Source: Rhodospirillaceae bacterium TMED23
GTDB lineage: Bacteria; Pseudomonadota; Alphaproteobacteria; Rhodospirillales; UBA2165
Reading direction: 5' to 3'
Length of the DNA stretch: 41,082 bases
Assembly: GCA_002168115.1 (NCBI GenBank)
Contig: NHCC01000018.1
Span: 203,002-244,083, forward strand
Part shown: one piece after another, positions 7,056-18,608 of the stretch
Layout: every line of letters begins with the position of its first letter
How positions within the stretch are numbered: position 1 is the stretch's first letter
The notes under the pieces: generated by a model
Databases searched by the model: none
Told to the model about the DNA's origin: nothing
What the model saw: the letters and a program-made list of their open reading frames with translations, nothing else
Made by a program: the position numbers and the translations under genes

Positions 7056-8903
7056 TCAATTATTAGGTATAATAATATCGATAAATTTATTCCAAAATGA
7101 TTTTTCTTTCTGAATTTTAATTGGCCTTGTGTTTTGTTCAAGCTCTAACTTATTAATTTGGTTTTGGGCATAACGCATGAAATCTCTCCAAATAAATGAC
7201 GGCAACCCTCCACCAACAACTTTTTTCATGGAACCATCATTATCATTACCAACCCAAACGCCACCTACAAGATTATTTACATAACCAACAAACCAAGCAT
7301 CACGAAATCGTTGACTAGTGCCAGTTTTGCCTTTTTCTTGACCTGAAAAACGAGCATTCCTTCCTGTTCCAGATATAACCACTTCTTTCAACATCTCATT
7401 CATTAATGACACATTATTTTGATCAACAATCTGTCCGGTTCCCCCTCCACTTCGCTTATATATTACATTGCCAATATTATCCTCAATTTGTAAAATACCG
7501 AAAGGCAAAACACCGCGACCTCCATTCGCAAACACTGCGTAAGCGCTTGTTAACTCAAATAAACTCAATTCAGAAGTTCCAAGCGCGAGGCTAGGTGATC
7601 GGGTTAAGGGCGAAACTATTCCCAATTGCCTAGCAGTCTTAATTACTTCATCCCTACCAGCATATTCTGAAACCTGAACTGCTATTGTATTAACAGATTT
7701 AGCTAATGCGCTCTTTAGAGACAACTCTCCAATAAATTTATTATTATAGTTTTTTGGAGACCAGCCTTCAACTGAGACCCGTGAGTCTACAAATTTTGTA
7801 TCCGGTTTAAGACCAGCCTCCAATCCTGCCAGGTAAACAATAGGTTTGAATGCTGAACCCGGCTGACGAAGCGCTTGAGTTGCTCTATTAAATTGGCTTT
7901 TATTATAATCCCTACCCCCAGCCATTGCCAGAATAGCGCCGTGACTCGTCATCAATATCGAAGCGCCTTGTGAAACTTTTAGTTTTTTGCCATATTTTGA
8001 TAAATATTTTTCCAGAATCAACTCTAACTTTATTTGAAGTAGCGGATTTAAAGTTGTTCGCACTATGACATTACTGGTATTGGGACCGGCAAACCCTCGT
8101 ATTTGATCAGAAACCCAATCAGTAAAATATTGCCCAATTTTCTTCGATTTTCTATGCTGTTTGTATCTAAATTTACTCTCAATCAACTGTTTTGCCTGAA
8201 TCTCATTAAGATAACCAGACTTTACCATATTTGAAATGACCACCTTAGCCCGATCGATCGCTCCCTTAGGGTTATGGGCTGGATTTAGCCTAGATGGTGC
8301 TTTTACGATTCCCGCAATAATTGCCGACTCCAGAACGGTCAGTTTTTTAGCTTCTTTCCCAAAATATGTTCTTGAGGCACTATCAACACCGTATGACCCA
8401 GAGCCAAAATAAACTCGATTCAAATAAATAGACATTATTTGATCTTTTGTGAATTTTTGTTCTAACCAAAGAGCTAATATTAACTCTTGGTATTTCCGCT
8501 TAAATGTTCTTTCTGAATTTAAAAATAAATTTTTTGCAGCTTGTTGGGTTATTGTGCTGCCACCTTGCACAATATGGCCTGCTTTGAGGTTGCTAACCAT
8601 TGCCCTAACAATTCCCACTACATCGACCCCAAAATGCGAATAGAATCTACGATCTTCAGTAGCTATAAAAGCATTAATCAGATGAGCGGGAAGATCTTCA
8701 ACAAAAACTTTATCGCCCATTAGGTCTCCAAAACGAGCCAACCTTGAACCATCGTTTGCTAAAATTGTTATGGATGGGCGACGGGATACCTCCAAAGCCT
8801 TATCAATCGGGGGTAGGTCATATGCAAAATATAATGTAATAATTGTAATTACTAACACTGTCCATATTGATAGAGTAAAAAACCACTTAAACAAAAACCT
8901 CAA
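7056..8903 (-). CDS. Class A penicillin-binding protein (PBP1-type transglycosylase/transpeptidase)
   Basis: 615 residues. One N-terminal membrane anchor (~6-28, FKWFFTLSIWTVLVITIITL) is followed by a GT51 glycosyltransferase domain (~50-220) with ATEDRRFYSHFGVD (catalytic Glu), GGSTITQQ and KNLFLNSERTFKRKYQE. The transpeptidase domain (~300-580) has SAFK (Ser nucleophile, GSAFKP), SVN and KTGT. It polymerises and cross-links peptidoglycan in the periplasm. It is shorter than MrcA/PBP1a and shows no inserted OB domain, like the short PBP1 forms of other alphaproteobacteria. The start is TTG at 8903 with a GGAG about 10 bases upstream. It lies 55 bases after gyrB on the same strand, which may be simple proximity. 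Confidence 0.9.
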   Translation of the reverse strand: MRFLFKWFFTLSIWTVLVITIITLYFAYDLPPIDKALEVSRRPSITILANDGSRLARFGDLMGDKVFVEDLPAHLINAFIATEDRRFYSHFGVDVVGIVRAMVSNLKAGHIVQGGSTITQQAAKNLFLNSERTFKRKYQELILALWLEQKFTKDQIMSIYLNRVYFGSGSYGVDSASRTYFGKEAKKLTVLESAIIAGIVKAPSRLNPAHNPKGAIDRAKVVISNMVKSGYLNEIQAKQLIESKFRYKQHRKSKKIGQYFTDWVSDQIRGFAGPNTSNVIVRTTLNPLLQIKLELILEKYLSKYGKKLKVSQGASILMTSHGAILAMAGGRDYNKSQFNRATQALRQPGSAFKPIVYLAGLEAGLKPDTKFVDSRVSVEGWSPKNYNNKFIGELSLKSALAKSVNTIAVQVSEYAGRDEVIKTARQLGIVSPLTRSPSLALGTSELSLFELTSAYAVFANGGRGVLPFGILQIEDNIGNVIYKRSGGGTGQIVDQNNVSLMNEMLKEVVISGTGRNARFSGQEKGKTGTSQRFRDAWFVGYVNNLVGGVWVGNDNDGSMKKVVGGGLPSFIWRDFMRYAQNQINKLELEQNTRPIKIQKEKSFWNKFIDIIIPNN

Positions 8904-8958
8904 AAATTTATCTCTCCAATAAAAATAGTGTTATTTATTAAAATTTTGCCAAATTATA

Positions 8959-11424
<2,466 letters not shown>

Positions 11425-11469
11425 CTATTAGTAAGTAGCTATATGGTAGTTTATTTTTTGTCTTTATTA

Positions 11470-12636
11470 TTAATCTGCCCCAATTGTAAAATGTTGCGCA
11501 CTATTTTTTAAGGAAGAAAAAGTCTCTGGGTCTGTCCCAGTAATCCATGCCTGAACACCTAAATCTACAATTAGATCAAATAAAGAAGTTCGACGGTCTT
11601 GGTCTAGGTGCGCCGTAATTTCATCAAGTAAAAGAAATGGTGCATAACCACGCTCTTGTGTCTGAAGAATTACAGCTGCAATTACAAGACTAATGAGAAG
11701 CGACTTTTGCTCTCCTGTCGAACATAACTTAGCCTCCATCTTATTTTTTGTATGGTAAACCATTAAGTCACTTTTATGGGGTCCAAACGACGTATGACCT
11801 ATAATACTATCACTTTCGCGAGATGCCTTAAGCTCGATACGTATTTTCTCTTCAACAGCCAAAGCTGGTTCTTTTTCCAACCATCGCTCTACTTGTCCAT
11901 TAAGTTCAATTAACGAACCCGGAAAAATACCATTACCGATTGAGCAAAATTTTCTTAACCGTTCTACTGTTTGTAACCGTTGAACCGTTACAGCTACCCC
12001 ATGACGGGAAATTGAAGCTTCGATAGAATCCAGCCATTCCGAGTTATTACAATTATTTCTCAATAACTTATTACGGCTTCTGATAGAATGTTCATACGCA
12101 CTAACGGGACCAATATGGGAAGGATCAAGTGCATAAGTAATTTGATCAATAAATCGACGTCGACCAGATGCACCCTCAGCAAACAATCTATCCATTTGAG
12201 GAGTTAACCATTGAGCACTAACGTATTCACCCAATTCGGATTGGCTCTTAACCATGTTACCGTTGATTTTAATAACACGTTTTATATTTTTTTGATTATT
12301 GTTATCATAATCAGGAAATTGACAACCCGTGCCAACATCCATCATATTTTTGCCAATTTTTAATTTAGCAGCTACAGCCCAATTTGATATTTTATCTTTG
12401 CATTGGGATGATTTATGCAAAATTTCACTTAATGGCGCTCGCCTTAACCCCTTACCTGGAACTAAAAATGATAGCGCCTCCAACAAATTAGTTTTTCCTG
12501 CTCCATTTAAACCGGTTAAAACAACGAGATTGCTATCAATTTCAAAGCGTTTAAACTTATAGGATCTAAAATTAGACAAAGTGAGCGAACTAATGACAGT
12601 TTTGTTGAATACAGGTTTTTTATTTACCTGGTTCAT
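11470..12636 (-). CDS. recF: DNA replication and repair protein RecF
   Basis: 388 residues of the SMC-like RecF family. Walker A is GLNGAGKTN near residue 43, the ABC-type signature is in STGEQKSLLISLV, and Walker B is PFLLLDEITAHLD near residue 345. LTLSNFRSYKFKRFEID is the typical first strand. It helps RecOR load RecA on gapped DNA at stalled forks. It lies between dnaN and gyrB on the same strand. The ATG at 12636 has no good Shine-Dalgarno. The 130 bases upstream are AT-rich without a clear promoter. Confidence 0.95.
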   Translation of the reverse strand: MNQVNKKPVFNKTVISSLTLSNFRSYKFKRFEIDSNLVVLTGLNGAGKTNLLEALSFLVPGKGLRRAPLSEILHKSSQCKDKISNWAVAAKLKIGKNMMDVGTGCQFPDYDNNNQKNIKRVIKINGNMVKSQSELGEYVSAQWLTPQMDRLFAEGASGRRRFIDQITYALDPSHIGPVSAYEHSIRSRNKLLRNNCNNSEWLDSIEASISRHGVAVTVQRLQTVERLRKFCSIGNGIFPGSLIELNGQVERWLEKEPALAVEEKIRIELKASRESDSIIGHTSFGPHKSDLMVYHTKNKMEAKLCSTGEQKSLLISLVIAAVILQTQERGYAPFLLLDEITAHLDQDRRTSLFDLIVDLGVQAWITGTDPETFSSLKNSAQHFTIGAD

Positions 12637-12766
12637 ATTTCTAACACTATTTGATAGTTTCTTAAAAAAAATCTCAAAAATTTTTATTCCATTTTTTATT
12701 ATAAATACTCATCCTTAGTTACTTGGAATAAATATCGACATAGTTATTTAATTTAAAATCAACCTA

Positions 12767-13885
12767 TTAAACCCTCATTGGCATTAAAACGTATAACGCT
12801 CCTTGATCTTCTAAATCTTCTATTAGTGTGGGTGACGATGAATTTGCCAAAGTGAAACGTATGCGTTTACCCTCTATTTGTTGAGCTATATCCAATAAAT
12901 AGCGAGAGTTAAAACCGATTTCCATCTCTGCCTCATCATAATCCACTTGCAACTCTTCAGTGGCAGAATCATTATCTGAACTATTTGCTGAAAGCATTAA
13001 ATTACCTCTTGAGACAGATAACTTAACCGATCGAGATTTTTCGTTAGAAATGGCAGATACTCGATCCACCGCCTGAGCAAATAAAAGGGTATCTACCTCA
13101 AGCACTTTATCGTTATTATCTGGTATAACACGATCATAATCTGGAAATGTCCCGTCAATCAACTTTGATGTTAAAGCCGTACCATCAAAACTAAACTTTA
13201 TCTTAGTATCAGAGAGACCTATTTCAATATTTTCCTCGCTTTCGTCAATTAATTTGCGCATTTCCGCAACTGCTTTACGAGGCAAAATAACTCCTGGCAT
13301 ATCTGATGCACCCTGTGGCAAAGCTAATTCTACACTAGCTAGCCTGTGTCCATCCGTTGCAACAGCACGCAATACATCTACATCGCCCCTTTTTGCAGCG
13401 TGGATATATATTCCGTTCAAATAATAACGGGTTTCCTCTGTAGAAATAGCAAATTTTGATCTATCAATTAAGCCTCTCAAATCGGCAGATTTAAGTACAA
13501 AATTTGTTGGGAAATCCTCAGTTGCCACTACTGGAAAATCCTCAGTTGGCAAACACGTTAACTTAAAATTAGAACGACCAGACATCAATGTTAGCTGTTC
13601 ATCATCTCCGTCCGAGTCTAAAATAATCTGAGACCCATCAGGTAGTTTTCTCACAATATCATATAATGTGTGCGCTGGAGCGGTAGCTGAACCGGTAACG
13701 CTTATATCAGCTGGAATTTGTTCTACTATATCAATATCCATATCGGTTGCATGTAAAGTGAGAACGTTATTTTGAGCTTCAAATTTGACATTTGATAAAA
13801 TAGGGATAGTGTTTCTTCGCTCTACAACTCCTTGGATATGATTTAAAACTTTTAACAATAATCCCCGTTCAATAGTAATTTTCAT
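12767..13885 (-). CDS. dnaN: DNA polymerase III beta sliding clamp
   Basis: 372 residues from the ATG at 13885, starting MKITIERGLLLKVLNHIQGVVERRNTIPILSNV, the standard clamp N-terminus. Three clamp domains follow, ending with LYVLMPMRV, the typical C-terminal hydrophobic strand. It encircles DNA as a dimer and tethers Pol III. A GTG at 13903 in the same frame, six codons earlier, has AGGAG only 3-4 bases before it. Family alignment favours the ATG, while the ribosome-binding site leaves the GTG possible. It is preceded by ~340 bases without a gene, including a possible extended -10 promoter. Confidence 0.95.
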   Translation of the reverse strand: MKITIERGLLLKVLNHIQGVVERRNTIPILSNVKFEAQNNVLTLHATDMDIDIVEQIPADISVTGSATAPAHTLYDIVRKLPDGSQIILDSDGDDEQLTLMSGRSNFKLTCLPTEDFPVVATEDFPTNFVLKSADLRGLIDRSKFAISTEETRYYLNGIYIHAAKRGDVDVLRAVATDGHRLASVELALPQGASDMPGVILPRKAVAEMRKLIDESEENIEIGLSDTKIKFSFDGTALTSKLIDGTFPDYDRVIPDNNDKVLEVDTLLFAQAVDRVSAISNEKSRSVKLSVSRGNLMLSANSSDNDSATEELQVDYDEAEMEIGFNSRYLLDIAQQIEGKRIRFTLANSSSPTLIEDLEDQGALYVLMPMRV

Positions 13886-14228
13886 GATATTACGATTTCC
13901 CACTTTCTCCTAATGAATATTTCTTAATTTAACAACAAAAGGTATTTTTTTTGTTAAAATATATTTTTCAATTTATATTTGAACATCTCTGAATCAACCA
14001 TTAGATACAATTTGAATTTTTACTGTTATCCCTTGCTTAAACTCAATAAGAGTATAACAGATTAGGTGATATAGGTAAGCTTTTTACCATAACAATATAA
14101 ACTTTTTTATTTTTGGCTAATAATTCCAAAATATTAATTTGAGAGCCAGTAATAAGAAAAATAGCATTTGACGAAGGAAATAATCAAATTAACTTTTAAA
14201 TTTGTATAATTAATGTTACAAAAGCCTC
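13886..14228. other. dnaA-dnaN intergenic region, AT-rich, no gene
   Basis: About 340 bases with no supportable coding frame or RNA gene. On the minus strand it holds a TGTTATACT extended -10 (below). A 7-bp A/T hairpin (AACAAAA/TTTTGTT) lies near 13930-13955, too weak to call a terminator. I found no perfect DnaA box; the closest is an imperfect TTATCC at about 14023. Confidence 0.6.
14051..14059 (-). promoter_or_regulatory. Possible extended -10 promoter for dnaN
   Basis: Minus strand TGTTATACT, an extended -10 (TGnTATAcT). A poor -35 (CTTACC) sits 17 bases upstream. It is ~165 bases before dnaN. The same TGnTATA form is seen upstream of dnaA and coaBC. Confidence 0.35.
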
Positions 14229-15677
14229 CTAGCCCTCTAACATACGCTTTAAAAGATCTACATCTTCTGCAAAGCTATTATCGTGATCACACAATTCGTC
14301 TACTTTTTTAACCGCATGCATAACGGTTGTATGATCTCTTCCACCAAATTTTCTTCCTATTTCAGGCAATGATCTAGATGTAAGCTGCTTTGACAAATAC
14401 ATGGCCACCTGGCGTGGGCGCGCAACGGACCGAGCCCGGCGGGCTGAATGCATGTCTGAAATACGAATATTAAAATGCTCAGCTACACTTTTTTGAATTT
14501 CATCAATCGTTACCCTGCGATCATTCGAGCGAAGAAGATCATGAAGTATGTCTTTTGCGGTTTCCAAAGTTAGATCTCTACCAACTAACTGTGTGTGAGC
14601 AGCAACACGATTTAACGCACCCTCCAATTCACGAACATTCGAGGTGATTCTATGTGCCAAAAACTCAACAACGTCACGGGGAACTTCCAATTTCATTTTC
14701 TCAGACTTGGTCTCTAGTATAGCTAAACGGAGTTCATAAGTTGTGGCATGAATATCTGCGACCAACCCGCAATTAAGTCTTGATTTTAATCGCTCTTCAA
14801 CACCTTCAAGGTCTGAAGGTGATTTATCTGCTGATAAAATTATTTGACGACCCTGATCAACCAGTGCATTAAATGTATGAAAGAATTCCTCTTGGGTCGC
14901 ATCGCGCCCACCAATGAACTGAACATCATCAATCATTAACACATCAACCGAACGAAACTGCTCCTTGAAGTTAACAGTATTTTTCTCTCTTAACGCTCTA
15001 ACAAACCTATACATAAATTTTTCTGCAGATAAATACATTACAGTACGCTCGGGTTCACGTTCTAGTATTTCCCAAGCAATCGCGTTCATTAAATGCGTTT
15101 TACCTAGGCCAACACCACCATACAAAAATAACGGATTAAAAAAAACTGAGGATGCCTGCGCCACGCGTCTGGCTGCTGCATAAGCAAATTCATTTGGCTT
15201 ACCAACCACGAATTGATCAAACCTGAATCTGTCATCCAATGGTGCTGAAATTTGACTGTCCGAAATGTGAGGCGAGACAGATTTCTCTATTGGATCTGCC
15301 TTGAAAACAACCTTAGAATCCAAAATATTATCTTTGTTAATACCATCATATTTTGTAGCAATATTCTGCTTAGTTTTCAAACTCGGCTGGATTATAACAT
15401 CAACCGAATTTACGACCTTGTTCTCTTGTGTCCATAGTTCTTTGAGACGTTCAAGATAATTTGCAACCACCCAGTCACGCATAAACCTTGATGGAACAGC
15501 TAATCTGACTTCTGAGTTTCTTAAATCACAGGCTTTTATTGGCCTTACCCAATTTTCAAAAGCGGTTTCCCCGATTTCGGTCTTTAACGTGTCACTTATT
15601 CTAAGCCATTGCTTCTGGAAACTTTGATCCTCATAACTTATGCCCATACTTGCCAGCCCCAATAAATAAACATCCAA
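14229..15677 (-). CDS. dnaA: Chromosomal replication initiator protein DnaA
   Basis: 482 residues. The N-terminal DnaB-interaction domain has FENWVRPIKA. A variable linker (~90-150) follows. The AAA+ domain begins RFDQFVVGKPNEFAYAAA with Walker A GGVGLGKTHL and Walker B MIDDVQFIGG. The C-terminal helix-turn-helix carries the DnaA-box signature GRDHTTVMHAVKKV. It opens the origin and also acts as a regulator. The start is uncertain: ATG 15677 gives the longest form, and ATG 15647 (ten codons later) has a somewhat better GGGG upstream and gives a typical N-terminus. It is separated from rpsT by a 460-base gap on the same strand. Confidence 0.97.
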   Translation of the reverse strand: MDVYLLGLASMGISYEDQSFQKQWLRISDTLKTEIGETAFENWVRPIKACDLRNSEVRLAVPSRFMRDWVVANYLERLKELWTQENKVVNSVDVIIQPSLKTKQNIATKYDGINKDNILDSKVVFKADPIEKSVSPHISDSQISAPLDDRFRFDQFVVGKPNEFAYAAARRVAQASSVFFNPLFLYGGVGLGKTHLMNAIAWEILEREPERTVMYLSAEKFMYRFVRALREKNTVNFKEQFRSVDVLMIDDVQFIGGRDATQEEFFHTFNALVDQGRQIILSADKSPSDLEGVEERLKSRLNCGLVADIHATTYELRLAILETKSEKMKLEVPRDVVEFLAHRITSNVRELEGALNRVAAHTQLVGRDLTLETAKDILHDLLRSNDRRVTIDEIQKSVAEHFNIRISDMHSARRARSVARPRQVAMYLSKQLTSRSLPEIGRKFGGRDHTTVMHAVKKVDELCDHDNSFAEDVDLLKRMLEG

Positions 15678-16137
15678 TATTAATAGTATCTCAGGATTAA
15701 CTCAGCAACAAAAATTCACATTAAACGTAAACTTGGACCCAAGATAGTGCTTAAATTCCAAAAAAGAACAATCTCAGTTTGTCTCAACCCATTAATATTG
15801 CGGTTACGCTTATTTTTCTAAAACAATTATAACATCAGAATTGCCACACAATGTCATCCTTGAAATTTTTGATAACCACTTTTTAATGATTCTTTTTAAT
15901 TTATTACGAAGTTTAGTTTAGTTCCCAATCTCTATACAAATTCAACTGTACATAACATAATTTTTTGATTCAATAGGTCCGAAAGGAGAACGTGTAAAAT
16001 ATTCTTCTTGACATGAAAAAAAGATTCGAATCGTGATCTATAATGCTCCTTTTTAATAACCTGCTAATCAACATTAACAAACTGTCTGGTAAAGCTTGAA
16101 ATTTACCAAATATTAAAAATTTAGGAGCTAATTTCTA
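15678..16137. other. rpsT-dnaA intergenic region, candidate dnaA control region, no gene
   Basis: 460 bases with no supportable gene. It holds an extended -10 for dnaA (below) and four GANTC sites (15888, 15967, 16023, 16028). The last two abut to form a 10-bp palindrome, GATTCGAATC. GANTC is the CcrM methylation target in Alphaproteobacteria and influences dnaA transcription in Caulobacter. I see no perfect DnaA box, so I do not call an origin. Confidence 0.5.
15826..15834 (-). promoter_or_regulatory. Possible extended -10 promoter for dnaA
   Basis: Minus strand TGTTATAAT, a perfect TGn extended -10 with consensus TATAAT, about 150 bases upstream of the longest dnaA start. No good -35 is present at 16-18 bases, which extended -10 promoters tolerate. 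Confidence 0.4.
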
Positions 16138-16404
16138 TTAGGTTTTTATAGATTTAATTTTCTTTGAGAGCCTAGAGAGTTTCCTTGACGCTGTATTGCG
16201 ATGAAGAAGATTCTTTTGAGCGGACCTCATTAATTTCGGCTCAGCTGTTTCTAACGCTTCTTTTGCAGCACCAATATCACCGGATTCTATGGCTTTTTCT
16301 ACCAATTTAACCTGTGTTCTCATCTCACTACGACGGCTACGGTTAACTTCTGATTTTCTCTCAGTTTGTAAAATACGCTTTTTAGCAGATTTGATATTAG
16401 CCAT
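16138..16404 (-). CDS. rpsT: 30S ribosomal protein S20
   Basis: 88 residues, rich in Lys/Arg, starting MANIKSAKKRILQTERK, the standard bacterial S20 start. NLLHRNTASRKLSRLSKKI is the conserved C-terminal helix. It binds 16S rRNA early in small-subunit assembly. The ATG at 16404 has GGAAA 5 bases upstream and is preferred over an ATG three codons earlier. A strong sigma70-type promoter lies ~65 bases upstream. Its place next to dnaA is usual in Alphaproteobacteria. Confidence 0.96.
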   Translation of the reverse strand: MANIKSAKKRILQTERKSEVNRSRRSEMRTQVKLVEKAIESGDIGAAKEALETAEPKLMRSAQKNLLHRNTASRKLSRLSKKIKSIKT

Positions 16405-16467
16405 AATTTCCAACGATATTAATTTCTAAAAACAGATTAAAGGAAGGTATAATCGTTAAGGTTGGTG

Positions 16468-16496
16468 GTTATATATGTGTAGACGGTGGGCGTCAA
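16468..16496 (-). promoter_or_regulatory. sigma70-type promoter of rpsT
   Basis: Minus strand -35 TTGACG (16496-16491), a 17-base spacer, -10 TATAAC (16473-16468). Ten of twelve consensus bases match and the spacing is ideal. It is the clearest promoter in the window, as expected for a ribosomal protein gene, and lies ~65 bases before the rpsT start. Confidence 0.75.
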
Positions 16497-16532
16497 GCCT
16501 TAGTGGTTCTAATTGAAATTTTTAAACAGATT

Positions 16533-16904
16533 TTAGTGTTTTCTTGGTTCCGGAGCTATAGAAAATTTTATTTGAGTATGTCCATTCTCAATTTTGGAAA
16601 AATTAATAGTTAAAATTTCTTCATCTCGTAAAAAAATATTATTACCGCTATCCCTCCAACCTAATTGAGGTAGTGTATCAGCATAAAATCTACGCGCCTT
16701 AAATAATGAGACTTTTCCATCTGCCGCAATCTCAACTATTCTTCCACTTGGTGTATCAAATATTAGTGCGGTTTGGTTTTGTATTTTAAAACCAGACATC
16801 AGTGGCACATCATTGAGTATAGAAATAAATGAACTTTGCGGATAAACCGTGTTTGGAAGAAAGTAAAACGCTACAATAAACGACAAAAAGAAAGTTGTTT
16901 TCAT
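16533..16904 (-). CDS. Small exported protein of unknown function
   Basis: 123 residues. A hydrophobic signal peptide (~1-22, TTFFLSFIVAFYFLP) is followed by a short mature part with LMSGFKIQNQTALIFDTPSGRIVEIAADG and FYADTLPQLGW. This FY..TLPQLGW pattern looks like proteins found beside mutM in other alphaproteobacteria, from memory. No enzyme motif, no cysteine and no lipobox is seen, so it is probably a soluble periplasmic protein. The ATG at 16904 has an AAGG upstream. It begins 21 bases after mutM and is probably cotranscribed with it. I do not assign a function. Confidence 0.75.
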   Translation of the reverse strand: MKTTFFLSFIVAFYFLPNTVYPQSSFISILNDVPLMSGFKIQNQTALIFDTPSGRIVEIAADGKVSLFKARRFYADTLPQLGWRDSGNNIFLRDEEILTINFSKIENGHTQIKFSIAPEPRKH

Positions 16905-16925
16905 AAAACCCTTCTTTCCAATAAG

Positions 16926-17753
16926 CTACCGTTGGCAATTTGAACAAAAAAAAGTTGACCGCCCAGCTTGGATTATTTTTTGTATTTTAGCTTTTTCACA
17001 ATAACCACACAACTCTCCATTTTTGCCATATACAAGAAACTGGTACTGGAAATAACCAAGTTTACCATCCGGTCTTCGATGGTCATTTAACGTTGAACCT
17101 CCAGCATTAATTGCATCGGTCAACACAATTCTTATCATTTTTACCAACTTTTCAGCTTTTTTAAAACTGATATTTTTTGATAAGCGTTTTGGAGATATAC
17201 CTGACCGAAACAAACTTTCACTCACATATATGTTACCCAAACCAGCAACTATTTTTTGATCTAAAAGAGCGCACTTTATAGCAATGTTTCTACCATTTAG
17301 TTTTTTCATCAAGACAACTGCATTAAAACTATTGCTCAATGGTTCTGGTCCTATATTTCTTAATAACTTGTGCGATCCAATAGTCTCTCTTTTAGCAAGA
17401 GTCACAATACCAAACCTTCGTGGATCATTATAACGGATGGTAACTCCATTTTGAGTAACAAAGTCTATATGATCATGTTTGCTTGGTACTGGGATGTTTT
17501 TTTGAAGAACTCGTATGTGCCCAGACATGCCTAAGTGAATAATTAAAACAAGGTCTTTCTCCAAATAAATCAAGAGATACTTTCCTCGCCGAGTTATATT
17601 TATTATCTTTTTTCCAGATAGTTTTTGGCAAAATTGTTCTGGAAATGGGATGCGAAGACCTTTTCGCCTGGTTATGACGGATGATAACACTGTATTTTCC
17701 AAGTGTGGTACCAAGGATCTTTTTACTGTCTCTACTTCAGGAAGTTCGGGCAT
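16926..17753 (-). CDS. mutM: Formamidopyrimidine-DNA glycosylase
   Basis: 275 residues starting MPELPEVETVKRSL, where Pro2 is the catalytic nucleophile after Met removal and Glu3 assists. The H2TH region includes QKIVAGLGNIYVSESLFRSGISPKR. A C-terminal zinc finger has two Cys-x2-Cys pairs (CGYC and CSNC) separated by 17 residues. The glycosylase/AP lyase removes 8-oxoguanine and FaPy lesions. It is divergent from ubiE with an 82-base gap, a typical alphaproteobacterial arrangement near dnaA. All expected catalytic residues are visible. Confidence 0.95.
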   Translation of the reverse strand: MPELPEVETVKRSLVPHLENTVLSSVITRRKGLRIPFPEQFCQKLSGKKIINITRRGKYLLIYLEKDLVLIIHLGMSGHIRVLQKNIPVPSKHDHIDFVTQNGVTIRYNDPRRFGIVTLAKRETIGSHKLLRNIGPEPLSNSFNAVVLMKKLNGRNIAIKCALLDQKIVAGLGNIYVSESLFRSGISPKRLSKNISFKKAEKLVKMIRIVLTDAINAGGSTLNDHRRPDGKLGYFQYQFLVYGKNGELCGYCEKAKIQKIIQAGRSTFFCSNCQR

Positions 17754-17835
17754 AAGTTATAACTATTTTCGTTTTAAAATATAATAATTGTAAGTTAGAG
17801 TGCACCTTATCATTAAGTAAGCTACGGTTCTTATC

Positions 17836-18591
17836 ATGTCTATAAAAAAGAATACTGAATTTCATACCGCTTTTGGATACAAAGATGTATTACGAGAAGA
17901 AAAAGATGCATTGGTCGCAGAAGTATTTGATAGTGTTGCTCAAAATTATGACCTAATGAACGACCTAATGAGTTTAGGTTTACACCGATTATGGAAGAGC
18001 AGACTAATCGAGAAAGTTAAGCCCAATCCAGAGCTTAAGGTTCTAGATGTTGGCGGCGGCACAGGTGATTTACCATTCAAGTTCCTAGAGATGGGCGGCA
18101 GGGAAATTGTTGTTGCCGATATTAATAAAAAAATGCTTGTGGTTGGTCGAGGCCGGGCTTTAAACAGAGCATTAATCAGTGAAATTACTTGGGTATGTGC
18201 GAATGCCGAGGAACTGCCAATTGATGATGCATCGTTTGACTATTATTTAACAGCATTTTGTTTTCGCAATGTTACCAATTTGGATAAGGCACTAAAAGAA
18301 GCTTATCGCGTCTTAAAACCAGGTGGCAGATTTTTGTGTTTAGAATTTAGTTACGTTATCATTCCGCAATTAAGAAAACTTTATGATACTTACTCGTTCA
18401 ATTTTCTTCCATTTCTGGGGTATGCTATCTCAAAAGATCGCAATTCTTATCAATATCTGGTTGAGAGCATTCGCAGGTTTCCGCGTCAGGATGCGTTTTT
18501 GGCCCATATAGAAGACGCGGGTCTAGTTAAGGCCTCATATGAGAATATTTTAGGGGGCATAACGGCCATTCATTCAGCATGGAAAATATAG
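17836..18591 (+). CDS. ubiE: Ubiquinone/menaquinone biosynthesis C-methyltransferase
   Basis: 251 residues. The family N-terminus FGYKDVLREEKDALVAEVFDSVAQNYDLMNDLMSLG is followed by SAM motif I VLDVGGGTGDLPFKF near residue 68, then ANAEELPIDDASFD and AFCFRNVTNLDKAL. It methylates the 2-methoxy-6-polyprenyl benzoquinol ring with SAM. It is first in the plus-strand run ubiE-ubiB-coaBC-dut. A TATAAT at 17780-17785 could be its -10, but the -35 is poor. No Shine-Dalgarno is clear before the ATG. Confidence 0.95.
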   Translation: MSIKKNTEFHTAFGYKDVLREEKDALVAEVFDSVAQNYDLMNDLMSLGLHRLWKSRLIEKVKPNPELKVLDVGGGTGDLPFKFLEMGGREIVVADINKKMLVVGRGRALNRALISEITWVCANAEELPIDDASFDYYLTAFCFRNVTNLDKALKEAYRVLKPGGRFLCLEFSYVIIPQLRKLYDTYSFNFLPFLGYAISKDRNSYQYLVESIRRFPRQDAFLAHIEDAGLVKASYENILGGITAIHSAWKI

Positions 18592-18608
18592 AAATATATT
18601 AATTACTT

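Noticed and set aside
16008-16044. TTGACA and TATAAT on the plus strand near 16 kb
   Set aside because: The spacer is 25 bases and transcription would run antisense into rpsT with no gene to express.
13886-16137. Replication origin with DnaA boxes around dnaA
   Set aside because: No perfect TTATCCACA-type box was found in either gap, so the origin cannot be placed from this sequence.
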